From: Nitrospirota bacterium
Lineage (GTDB): Bacteria; Nitrospirota; Thermodesulfovibrionia; Thermodesulfovibrionales; SM23-35
Reading direction: 5' to 3'
Assembly: GCA_016212245.1 (NCBI GenBank)
Contig: JACRGU010000153.1
Coordinates: 1 to 13,110, forward strand
Length of the DNA stretch: 13,110 nucleotides
Under the pieces are notes generated by a model that made no database searches, had not been told where the DNA came from, and saw nothing but the letters and a program-made list of their open reading frames with translations. The translations under genes and the position numbers were made by a program. Positions 6,718-12,762 of this stretch are shown here, piece by piece (the first letter of the stretch is position 1; each line of letters opens with the position of its first letter).

Positions 6718-7344
6718 CTATTTTGAATAAAGTTCTACTATTAGCTGTTCCTGTACAGGAAGCTGAACTTCATCCCTTGATGGTACATGCAAAACCTTGC
6801 CTTTAAAATTTGCACTGTCGACCTCAACCCATGTTGGAAGTCCTCTGTGCTCAATTTTCGAAAGGCTGTTATTTATTTCAGGAATATCTCTGCTCGACTC
6901 CTTTACCTCTACCAGATCCCCTACCTTAACTGTATATGAAGGGAGATTTACTTTTTTACCATTTACAAGGAAGTGGCCATGAGCTATAAGCTGTCTCGCC
7001 TCCCTCCTGTTAGGTGCAAAACCCATACGGTATACAACATTGTCAAGACGCCTCTCGAGGAGCTGAAGGAGTATCTCTCCTGTAATGCCTTTCCTCCTCT
7101 CAGCCTCATGGAAATACCTTCTGAACTGTCTTTCAAGAAGTCCATATGTTTTTCTGACCTTCTGTTTTTCCCTGAGCTGAATCCCGTAGTCAGATAATTT
7201 TCCACGGCCTTGGCCATGCTGTCCAGGGGGATACCTTCTCCTCTCAACAGCACATTTTTCTGTATAACACCTGTCGCCTTTAAGAAACAGTTTTTCTCCT
7301 TCCCTGCGACAAATTCTGCACTGGGCTTCTGTATATCTGGCCAC
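6718..7344 (-). CDS. rpsD: 30S ribosomal protein S4
   Basis: This 208-residue protein is S4, a primary 16S rRNA binder that nucleates assembly of the 30S body and lies at the mRNA entry. The amino terminus has four cysteines in the C9-X2-C12-X13-C26-X4-C31 arrangement of zinc-binding S4. The S4 RNA-binding domain follows, with LERRLDNVVYRMGFAPNRREARQLIAHGHFLVNGKKV at about 91-130. The start is GTG, giving the expected MARYTEAQC, with GGAGGAGG about 7 nt upstream. It begins just after the rpsK stop. In enterobacteria S4 represses the alpha operon by binding its mRNA; whether that holds here cannot be read from this sequence. Confidence 0.97.
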   Translation of the reverse strand: MARYTEAQCRICRREGEKLFLKGDRCYTEKCAVERRRYPPGQHGQGRGKLSDYGIQLREKQKVRKTYGLLERQFRRYFHEAERRKGITGEILLQLLERRLDNVVYRMGFAPNRREARQLIAHGHFLVNGKKVNLPSYTVKVGDLVEVKESSRDIPEINNSLSKIEHRGLPTWVEVDSANFKGKVLHVPSRDEVQLPVQEQLIVELYSK

Positions 7345-7345
7345 T

Positions 7346-7732
7346 TTATACCCTCCTCCTTTTTGGAGGCCTACAGCCGTTGTGAGGGACAGGAGTCACA
7401 TCCTTTATAAGATTGATCTCCAGACCTGCTGCCTGGAGTGCCCTGATAGCAGATTCCCTGCCAGCGCCAGGTCCCTTTACAAAGACATCAAGTTGCTTCA
7501 TGCCTATATCCATTGCCTTCTTTGCTGCTGCCTCTGCTGCCATCTGTGCTGCATAAGGAGTGCCTTTTCTTGAACCTTTAAAACCTAAGTTGCCTGCACT
7601 GGACCATGCAATAACAGCACCACGCGGATCTGTAATAGTCACTATTGTATTATTAAAAGTAGCCTGGATGTGTGCTGCTCCAGAAGTAATATTCTTTCTC
7701 TCTTTCCTGGCACCCTTCTTCCTTTGAGCCAT
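7346..7732 (-). CDS. rpsK: 30S ribosomal protein S11
   Basis: This 128-residue S11 sits on the 30S platform near the mRNA exit. Typical segments are GAAHIQATFNNTIVTITD near residues 18-35, WSSAGNLGFKGSRKGTPYAAQ, VKGPGAGRESAIRALQ and the terminal DVTPVPHNGCRPPKRRRV. The ATG at 7732 gives the normal MAQRKKGARK; an in-frame TTG one codon upstream is less likely. The start lies 3 nt after the rpsM stop, and an AAGGA inside the end of rpsM can serve as Shine-Dalgarno sequence, so the two are probably translationally coupled. Confidence 0.97.
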   Translation of the reverse strand: MAQRKKGARKERKNITSGAAHIQATFNNTIVTITDPRGAVIAWSSAGNLGFKGSRKGTPYAAQMAAEAAAKKAMDIGMKQLDVFVKGPGAGRESAIRALQAAGLEINLIKDVTPVPHNGCRPPKRRRV

Positions 7733-7735
7733 CAA

Positions 7736-8110
7736 TTAAGCTTCCTTCTTCTTACCAACAACTGCTTTTCTGGGGCCCTTACGTGTTCGAGCATTTGTTC
7801 TGGTCCTCTGACCTCTTACAGGAAGTCCCGAACGGTGTCTCAGTCCTCTGTAACACCCGATATCCATGAGTCTTTTTATATTCATAGATATGTCACGCCT
7901 GAGGTCACCCTCAATTCTGAAGTCTCTGTCTATTACTGACCTTATTTTTACTATATCTTCGTCTGTAAGGTCTCTTACCCTTGTGTCAGGATTAACCTTT
8001 GTTTCGGATAATATCTTCTTCGAAAGAGACCTGCCTATACCAAAAATCCTTGTCAGACCTATCTCCACACGCTCATTCTTTGGTAAATCAACTCCAGCGA
8101 TTCTCGCCAA
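7736..8110 (-). CDS. rpsM: 30S ribosomal protein S13
   Basis: This 124-residue S13 belongs to the 30S head and contacts the P-site tRNA and bridges to the 50S. It begins MARIAGVDLPKNERVEIGLTRIFGIG, with the helix-two-turn-helix core, and ends in the basic LPVRGQRTRTNARTRKGP-type tail that enters the decoding region. The start codon is TTG, supported by the family amino terminus and by a perfect AGGAGGT five bases upstream (8116-8122). It follows rpmJ after a 72-nt spacer holding repeat array C. Confidence 0.97.
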   Translation of the reverse strand: MARIAGVDLPKNERVEIGLTRIFGIGRSLSKKILSETKVNPDTRVRDLTDEDIVKIRSVIDRDFRIEGDLRRDISMNIKRLMDIGCYRGLRHRSGLPVRGQRTRTNARTRKGPRKAVVGKKKEA

Positions 8111-8115
8111 CTTAT

Positions 8116-8122
8116 ACCTCCT
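8116..8122 (-). promoter_or_regulatory. Shine-Dalgarno sequence deciding the TTG start of rpsM
   Basis: AGGAGGT lies 5 nt before the TTG at 8110. The strong site explains use of a weak start codon and agrees with the S13 amino terminus MARIAGVDLP. Confidence 0.8.
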
Positions 8123-8149
8123 CTGTCAGTCTGGAGATTTTTATTCCAC

Positions 8150-8184
8150 TTATAACTCCGAACTCTGAACTCATAACTATTTTT
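8150..8184. repeat. single-arm heptad array C (rpmJ/rpsM spacer)
   Basis: Five 7-nt units in register, of the types TTATAAC, TCCGAAC, TCTGAAC and TCATAAC. Unlike the other arrays I see no complementary second arm. Its last unit overlaps the rpmJ stop codon. On the transcript it reads as repeats of the GTTATGA/GTTCAGA type, matching the sense of the left arm of array D on the plus strand. Confidence 0.55.
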
Positions 8185-8296
8185 ATCCCTGCCTCTGTTT
8201 ATGTCTCGGGTTATCACATATAACTCTTATAACGCCCTTTCTCTTTACTACCTTGCATTTAGCACATATAGGTTTTACTGAAGAACGGACTTTCAT
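8183..8296 (-). CDS. rpmJ: 50S ribosomal protein L36
   Basis: A 37-residue L36, the smallest ribosomal protein, which helps organise 23S rRNA of the large subunit. It begins MKVRSSVKPICAKCKVVKRK and has the complete zinc ribbon C11-X2-C14-X12-C27-X4-H32, so it is the zinc-binding form. It ends in NPRHKQRQG, as expected for the family. The ATG at 8296 has AGAGGA four bases upstream. It lies between infA and rpsM, its standard place in this operon, with heptad arrays on both sides. Confidence 0.96.
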   Translation of the reverse strand: MKVRSSVKPICAKCKVVKRKGVIRVICDNPRHKQRQG

Positions 8297-8315
8297 TTCT
8301 TCCTCTTAAATATAA

Positions 8316-8386
8316 AGTTAAGAGTTATGAGTTAAAAGTTATAAAACCAACAACTTTTCACTTTCAACTTTTAACTTTTCACTTAA
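8316..8386. repeat. heptad-phased inverted repeat array D (rpmJ/infA spacer)
   Basis: The left arm (8316-8343) has four units AGTTAAG, AGTTATG, AGTTAAA and AGTTATA. The right arm (8352-8386) has five units of the type AACTTTT, CACTTTC and CACTTAA. AGTTAAAAGTT (8330-8340) is an exact reverse complement of 8366-8376, and AAAAGTT (8334-8340) also pairs with 8352-8358, so alternative hairpins exist. The infA stop codon (8379-8381) is embedded in the right arm. Confidence 0.75.
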
Positions 8387-8597
8387 ATCTATAAGTTATT
8401 CTTCCCTTGGTAAGGTCATACGGTGAAAGTTCTACTGTAACCTTGTCACCTGGTAAAATCTTTATAAAATGCATCCTCATCTTTCCTGACACATAAGCAA
8501 GTATAACCTGCCCACTTTCAAGCTCCACCCTGAACATTGCATTCGGCAGGGTTTCTACAATCGTACCTTGTACCTCTATATTATCCTCTTTTACCAT
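8379..8597 (-). CDS. infA: translation initiation factor IF-1
   Basis: This 72-residue protein is IF-1, an S1/OB-fold factor that sits in the 30S A site during initiation. The sequence is highly conserved: IEVQGTIVETLPNAMFRVEL, SGKMRMHFIKILPGDKVTVE and LSPYDLTKGRITYRF. Length is exactly the usual 72. The ATG at 8597 lies 21 nt after the map stop, and I see no strong Shine-Dalgarno sequence. The stop codon is inside repeat array D. Confidence 0.97.
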   Translation of the reverse strand: MVKEDNIEVQGTIVETLPNAMFRVELESGQVILAYVSGKMRMHFIKILPGDKVTVELSPYDLTKGRITYRFK

Positions 8598-8618
8598 TAA
8601 CTTGAAATTATAGTTTCT

Positions 8619-9368
8619 TCAATTACTTTTAGTCAAGATTCTCGGTTTATCCGCTGTAATAAGCACGGTATGCTCAAAATGAGCTGATAGTCTACCGTCC
8701 ATGGTAACAGCTGTCCATCCGTCGTCGAGTATTAAAACTTCGTATCCCCCTTCATTTACCATTGGCTCTATCGCTAAGGTCATACCATCCCTAAGCCTGG
8801 GGCCCTGTCCTAGGATACCAAAATTAGGAACCTGAGGCTCCTCATGTAAATACCTGCCTATGCCATGGCCTACAAATGCCCTTACTACAGAAAATCCATT
8901 TAACTCAACATGTCTCTGGATCGAATATGAGATATCAGAAACCCTGTTGCCTACTCTTGCATTTTCTATCCCTATGTATAGGGATTCTTCTGCTACCCTC
9001 AACAACTTCTCAGCTGCAGGAGAGATTTTGCCTACAGGAAATGTAACAGCACCATCCCCGTAAAAGCCATCCCTGTAAACACCGAGGTCTATACTCAGTA
9101 TATCGCCTTCCTTTAACATGCGGTTAGAAGGGATGCCATGAATAACCTCATTATTTAAGGATGTGCAGATACTTGCAGGATAACCTCTGTATCCTTTAAA
9201 TGCGGGGACTGCACCATTTGCCCTGATATAGGCATCTGCAAACTCCTCGATCTCTTCCGTTGTAATACCTGGCCTAACTATGCCCTTTATGGCATCAAGT
9301 GTTTTGGCGACGATACGGCATGATTCTGCTATCTTTTCTATCTCTTCTGAAGACTTCAAGATAACCAT
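8619..9368 (-). CDS. map: type I methionine aminopeptidase
   Basis: This 249-residue enzyme removes the initiator methionine from nascent proteins at the ribosome. The five metal ligands of the pita-bread fold are all present: D94 (SIDLGV), D105 (YGDGA), H168 (VGHGIGR), E201 (AIEPM) and E232 (HFEHT). The substrate-contacting H77 in EVIHGIP is also there. The length and the lack of an amino-terminal extension fit the bacterial type Ia. The ATG at 9368 is 2 nt from the secY stop, and its Shine-Dalgarno sequence (AGGAGAGG) lies inside the last secY codons, so the two are coupled. The adk gene that many bacteria carry between secY and map is absent. Confidence 0.97.
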   Translation of the reverse strand: MVILKSSEEIEKIAESCRIVAKTLDAIKGIVRPGITTEEIEEFADAYIRANGAVPAFKGYRGYPASICTSLNNEVIHGIPSNRMLKEGDILSIDLGVYRDGFYGDGAVTFPVGKISPAAEKLLRVAEESLYIGIENARVGNRVSDISYSIQRHVELNGFSVVRAFVGHGIGRYLHEEPQVPNFGILGQGPRLRDGMTLAIEPMVNEGGYEVLILDDGWTAVTMDGRLSAHFEHTVLITADKPRILTKSN

Positions 9369-9370
9369 AT

Positions 9371-10678
9371 CTATCCTCTCCTGCCCTTAAGCCTTCCCTT
9401 TCTCAGGAACCCTTCGTATGAACGTGTAATCAGGTGCGACTCTATCTGTGATACAGTGTCGAGGGCAACACCGACTGCAATCAGGAGAGAAGTTCCTCCA
9501 AAATAAAAAGGGACATTAAATCTACTTATTAAGATCTCAGGAATAATGCATACAGTTGCAAGATAGATACCACCCACAAATGTTAGCCTTGAAAGCACCC
9601 TGTAGATATATTCAGATGTCTTCTGGCCAGGCCTTATACCAGGTATATAACCACCGTACTTCTTTAGATTATCTGCAATGTCCACAGGGTTAAAGATAAT
9701 AGCGGTATAAAAATAGGCAAAGAAAAATATCATCCCGACATAAAGCACGGTATATAGCACTGTCCCTGGAGAAAACTGTCTGGCAATCGCCTGTACCCAT
9801 GGTATTGCTATAAAACCTGCTACTGTAGCAGGGAACATAATGATAGAAGATGCGAATATGGGCGGTATTACCCCCGATGTATTAACCTTTAGCGGCAGGT
9901 GCGTGGACTGGCCGCCGTATACCTTTCGACCTACAACCCTCTTTGCATACTGCACAGGGATCTTCCTCTGTCCCCTTTCCATATAGATTATCGCAACGAC
10001 AACAGCTACCATCATCGCAATAAGAAAGATAACAAAAAATATGGAAAGCTCTCCTGCCTGTATCAGCCTGATTGTACTTATCACAGCATTCGGAAACCTT
10101 GCGACAATACCGGCAAATATTATAAGTGATATCCCGTTACCTATACCTCTCTCAGTAATCTGTTCTCCGAGCCACATTATAAAGGCTGTTCCTGATGTGA
10201 GTGTAATCATTGTCAGCAGTCTGAACGACCAGCCAGGATTTTGCACAAATGCCCCTCCTGCCATACTCTCAAGGCCTGCTGCAATGCCAAAAGACTGGAT
10301 CGCACTGATAATAACCGTCCCATATCTTGTGTATCTAACTATCTTCTTCCTGCCAGCCTCTCCTTCCTTCGCAAGCTTACCTATTGCAGGAATTACTACT
10401 GTAAGCAACTGAAGAATGATAGATGCGCTTATATAGGGCATTATGCCGAGGGCAAAGATAGCGACCCTCGATAAGGCCCCACCTGAAAACATATCAAAAA
10501 AGCCCATAAGTGCCCCGCCCTTTTCAGCAAGAAACTTGCTCAATTCTTCTCCATTAATTCCAGGTGTAGGGATATGAGCGCCTATCCTGTAAACAGCGAG
10601 GAGGGCAAGGGTAAAAAGAACCCTGCTTTTTAATTCGGGGATTTTAAATATATTCTGGAAACTCGAGAGAATACCCAT
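9371..10678 (-). CDS. secY: preprotein translocase subunit SecY
   Basis: This 435-residue membrane protein is the pore of the SecYEG translocon. About ten hydrophobic segments are visible, beginning with VLFTLALLAVYRIG (about 20-33) and including IMPYISASIILQLLTVV near 78-94. The plug region is FDMFSGGALSRVAIFALGI, and the large cytosolic loop between TM6 and TM7 carries RKIPVQYAKR. The later GYIPGIRPGQKTSEYI is also diagnostic. The ATG at 10678 gives the expected FQNIFKIPELKSRVLF amino terminus, but no Shine-Dalgarno sequence precedes it: array E begins one base upstream. Translation may therefore depend on the structure of that leader or on readthrough from rplO. Confidence 0.98.
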   Translation of the reverse strand: MGILSSFQNIFKIPELKSRVLFTLALLAVYRIGAHIPTPGINGEELSKFLAEKGGALMGFFDMFSGGALSRVAIFALGIMPYISASIILQLLTVVIPAIGKLAKEGEAGRKKIVRYTRYGTVIISAIQSFGIAAGLESMAGGAFVQNPGWSFRLLTMITLTSGTAFIMWLGEQITERGIGNGISLIIFAGIVARFPNAVISTIRLIQAGELSIFFVIFLIAMMVAVVVAIIYMERGQRKIPVQYAKRVVGRKVYGGQSTHLPLKVNTSGVIPPIFASSIIMFPATVAGFIAIPWVQAIARQFSPGTVLYTVLYVGMIFFFAYFYTAIIFNPVDIADNLKKYGGYIPGIRPGQKTSEYIYRVLSRLTFVGGIYLATVCIIPEILISRFNVPFYFGGTSLLIAVGVALDTVSQIESHLITRSYEGFLRKGRLKGRRG

Positions 10679-10679
10679 A

Positions 10680-10784
10680 GTTAAAATTAAAAGTTAAAAA
10701 TTAAAAATGTAAAATTAAGGAATTTATTTATTTTTGAATTTTGAATTGTAATTTTACACTTTGATTTTTGCATTTTGAATTTAG
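10680..10784. repeat. heptad-phased inverted repeat array E (rplO/secY spacer)
   Basis: Fifteen consecutive 7-nt units without a phase break. The left half has GTTAAAA, TTAAAAG, TTAAAAA and TGTAAAA types; the right half has GAATTTT, GAATTGT, CACTTTG, ATTTTTG and CATTTTG types. TGTAAAATTA (10708-10717) and TAATTTTACA (10749-10758) are exact reverse complements. The array fills the entire spacer, starting one base from the secY start codon and overlapping the rplO stop codon. Confidence 0.8.
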
Positions 10785-11221
10785 ATTATTTCCGCCTTAC
10801 CACCTGCTGCAGCTATTTTATGTGATGCAGAAGCGCTGAATGCATTTGCCCTTACTGTAATCGGTCTGTTAATCTCACCCTCACCGAGGACCTTGAGGCC
10901 ATCCTTTAAATCCTTTACAATGCCCTTTTCCACAAGGACGTCAGGTGTTATAATATCTAACCCGTTTAGTCTGTTAATATCTTTAAGATTTATGATTGCG
11001 TACTCTACTTTAAAACGATTTTTAAATCCCCTCTTAGGAAGCCTTCTCTGCAGAGGCATCTGCCCGCCTTCGAATCCTGGCCCTTTCGCACCACCAGACC
11101 GTGCTCTCTGTCCCTTATGACCCTTGCAGGCAGTCTTCCCATGTCCTGAACCTGTCCCCCGGCCAACCCTTTTATCCCTTCTCCTGCTTCCTTCCGCAGG
11201 TCTTAAATCCTCTATCCTCAT
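10781..11221 (-). CDS. rplO: 50S ribosomal protein L15
   Basis: This 146-residue L15 helps assemble the large subunit around 23S rRNA. Its amino-terminal extension is glycine- and arginine-rich, with VGRGTGSGHGKTACKGHKGQ near residues 19-38, then GFEGGQMPLQRRLPKRGF; the carboxy-terminal domain ends in ASASHKIAAAGGKAEII. The ATG overlaps the rpsE stop (ATGA), and AGGAGGT precedes it by three bases inside rpsE, so translation is coupled. The rpmD gene usually found between rpsE and rplO is missing. Confidence 0.97.
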   Translation of the reverse strand: MRIEDLRPAEGSRRRDKRVGRGTGSGHGKTACKGHKGQRARSGGAKGPGFEGGQMPLQRRLPKRGFKNRFKVEYAIINLKDINRLNGLDIITPDVLVEKGIVKDLKDGLKVLGEGEINRPITVRANAFSASASHKIAAAGGKAEII

Positions 11222-11724
11222 GTTACCTCCTGGGGCTCTTCTTCAACCCTGCCTCTGAGTTTCATAACCGAATCAAAATCTTTGAGGTTTGCAAGCCCAT
11301 TCAGGGTTGCCTTCACTGTATTGAAAGGATTATGACTACCGATTGATTTTGCAACAACGTCCTGAACCCCTGCCACCTCTAATATCGCCCTGACTGCCCC
11401 CCCTGCAATAAGGCCAGTGCCTTTCTGTGCAGGGTTCATAACCACAAAGCCTGAGCCAAACCTCCCTATAACCCTGTGGGGGATTGTCCCATCTTTTATA
11501 GGAAACCTTAAAAGGGATTTTCTTGCCTGCTCTACTGCTTTTCTTATCGCCTCAGGAACCTCTGATGCCTTTCCTTTCCCAATTCCGACAACACCTTCTC
11601 CATCTCCGACAACAACAAGGGCACTAAAGGAAAACCTCCTTCCGCCCTTAACCACCTTTGCAACTCTATTTATGTATACGACCTTATCTTTAAGATTTAA
11701 TCCCCCGGGGTCAATTCTTCCCAC
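11218..11724 (-). CDS. rpsE: 30S ribosomal protein S5
   Basis: This 168-residue S5 takes part in decoding accuracy and lines the mRNA entry channel. The amino-terminal double-stranded RNA binding domain runs from LKDKVVYINRVAKVVKGGRR through FSALVVVGDGEGVVGIGKGK (about residues 11-57). The carboxy-terminal domain includes RFGSGFVVMNPAQKGTGLIAGG and SHNPFNTVKATLNGL. The start is GTG at 11724, with AGGAGG four bases upstream; the ATG two bases further upstream is out of frame. Array F lies before it, but leaves room for this ribosome binding site. Confidence 0.97.
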   Translation of the reverse strand: MGRIDPGGLNLKDKVVYINRVAKVVKGGRRFSFSALVVVGDGEGVVGIGKGKASEVPEAIRKAVEQARKSLLRFPIKDGTIPHRVIGRFGSGFVVMNPAQKGTGLIAGGAVRAILEVAGVQDVVAKSIGSHNPFNTVKATLNGLANLKDFDSVMKLRGRVEEEPQEVT

Positions 11725-11744
11725 ATAACCTCCTCTTAAATAAA

Positions 11745-11828
11745 CTCAAAATTTAAAATTAAAAATTAAAAATAAATGAATTCCACAATTTTTAATTTTG
11801 CTTTTTGCATTTTGAATTTTAGAATTCC
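11745..11828. repeat. heptad-phased inverted repeat array F (rplR/rpsE spacer)
   Basis: Twelve consecutive 7-nt units without a phase break. Units CTCAAAA, TTTAAAA and TTAAAAA face complementary units AATTTTT, AATTTTG, CTTTTTG and CATTTTG. AAAATTAAAAATT (11755-11767) and AATTTTTAATTTT (11787-11799) form a perfect 13-bp inverted repeat with a 19-nt loop. The right end runs into the last two sense codons and the stop codon of rplR, so the array has reached coding sequence. Confidence 0.8.
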
Positions 11829-12181
11829 AATCCACCTTCCCTCGCTGCCTCTGCGAGTGCCCTTACCCTACCGTGATAAAGATAGCCACTCCTGTCAAAA
11901 ACAACTTTCTTTATGTCTTTCTCTAAAGCCCTTTTTGCTATAAGTCCACCAACTTCCTTTGCTGTCTCAATATTCCCTTTATGGGATTTTTTATCTTTAA
12001 ATTCCTTATCGAGACTCGATGCAGAGACAATAGTCCGGCCCTTAAAGTCATCTATAATCTGTGCATATATATGATTCAGGCTACGATAAACAGACAGTCT
12101 CAACCTCTCAGGGGTCCCGAAGACCTTCTTCCTTATCCTTTCGTGACGCCTCTCTCTGCCCTCTTTTTTGTCCTCTGCCAT
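11819..12181 (-). CDS. rplR: 50S ribosomal protein L18
   Basis: This 120-residue L18 binds 5S rRNA and links it to the large subunit. Typical segments are RIRKKVFGTPERLRLSVYRSLNHIYAQIIDD at about 16-45, then VGGLIAKRALEKDIKKVVFDRSGYLYHGRVRALAEAAREGGLEF at the carboxy end. The amino end (MAEDKKEGRERRHERIRKK) is highly charged, as usual. The ATG at 12181 lies 18 nt after the rplF stop, and only a weak AAGAAC precedes it, within a short stretch that also shows 7-nt spacing. Confidence 0.96.
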   Translation of the reverse strand: MAEDKKEGRERRHERIRKKVFGTPERLRLSVYRSLNHIYAQIIDDFKGRTIVSASSLDKEFKDKKSHKGNIETAKEVGGLIAKRALEKDIKKVVFDRSGYLYHGRVRALAEAAREGGLEF

Positions 12182-12199
12182 TTTAGTTCTTAGTTTTTA

Positions 12200-12742
12200 C
12201 TATTTTTTGCCTGCCTTACCAACCTTGAGCTTTAACCTTTCACCAGCGTATCTTATTCCTTTCCCCTTGTATGCATCAGGAGGTCTAAGTGACCTTAATT
12301 TTTCAGCCACCTGTCCAAGTTGTTGCTTGTCAATACCCATAAGTGTAATCTGGGTCTGCTTGGCATCAACCACTGCTTTAATACCCTCCGGCAGTTGAAA
12401 CTCAACAGGATGGGAATAACCGAGACTTAAAACAAGCTTGTTGCCCATTATCTGAGCCCTGTAACCAACACCAACTATCTCAAGAACTTTTTGGTAGCCC
12501 TGTGAGACTCCTATTACCATATTAGAGATAATGCTCCTTGTAAGACCATGAAGTGCCCTCTCAACCTTTGAGTCATCCGTCCTCTCTACTAATATGCTAC
12601 TGGCATTCACTGAAACCTTAATTCTATCCGGATAGCTCCAGCTCAGTTCTCCTTTTGGGCCTTTAACTTTTATTGTTCCATCCTTTATCTCTACAACAAT
12701 ACCTTCAGGTATCTCTATCGGCTTTTTCCCTATCCTTGACAC
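12200..12742 (-). CDS. rplF: 50S ribosomal protein L6
   Basis: This 180-residue L6 sits near the factor-binding centre of the large subunit. It begins VSRIGKKPIEIPEGIVVEI (GTG read as Met), has two repeats of the same fold, and ends with the conserved PPDAYKGKGIRYAGERLKLKVGKAGKK. I choose the GTG at 12742 because it gives the family amino terminus and has GGAGGGAGGAG with a 6-nt spacer; a GTG at 12769 would add nine atypical residues and overlap rpsH. The gene lies 20 nt after the rpsH stop. TAG is followed immediately by TAA. Confidence 0.96.
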   Translation of the reverse strand: MSRIGKKPIEIPEGIVVEIKDGTIKVKGPKGELSWSYPDRIKVSVNASSILVERTDDSKVERALHGLTRSIISNMVIGVSQGYQKVLEIVGVGYRAQIMGNKLVLSLGYSHPVEFQLPEGIKAVVDAKQTQITLMGIDKQQLGQVAEKLRSLRPPDAYKGKGIRYAGERLKLKVGKAGKK

Positions 12743-12748
12743 CCTATT

Positions 12749-12759
12749 CTCCTCCCTCC
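12749..12759 (-). promoter_or_regulatory. Shine-Dalgarno sequence deciding the GTG start of rplF
   Basis: GGAGGGAGGAG contains two overlapping anti-16S matches, six bases before the GTG at 12742. This supports that start over the upstream GTG at 12769. Confidence 0.75.
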
Positions 12760-12762
12760 ACC

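Noticed and set aside
7733..7735. TTG one codon upstream of the rpsK ATG
   Set aside because: The adjacent ATG gives the standard S11 amino terminus.
12180..12207. A further short heptad array between rplF and rplR
   Set aside because: Four loose 7-nt units can be drawn (ATTTTAG, TTCTTAG, TTTTTAC, TATTTTT), but it is too short and A/T-rich to separate from chance.
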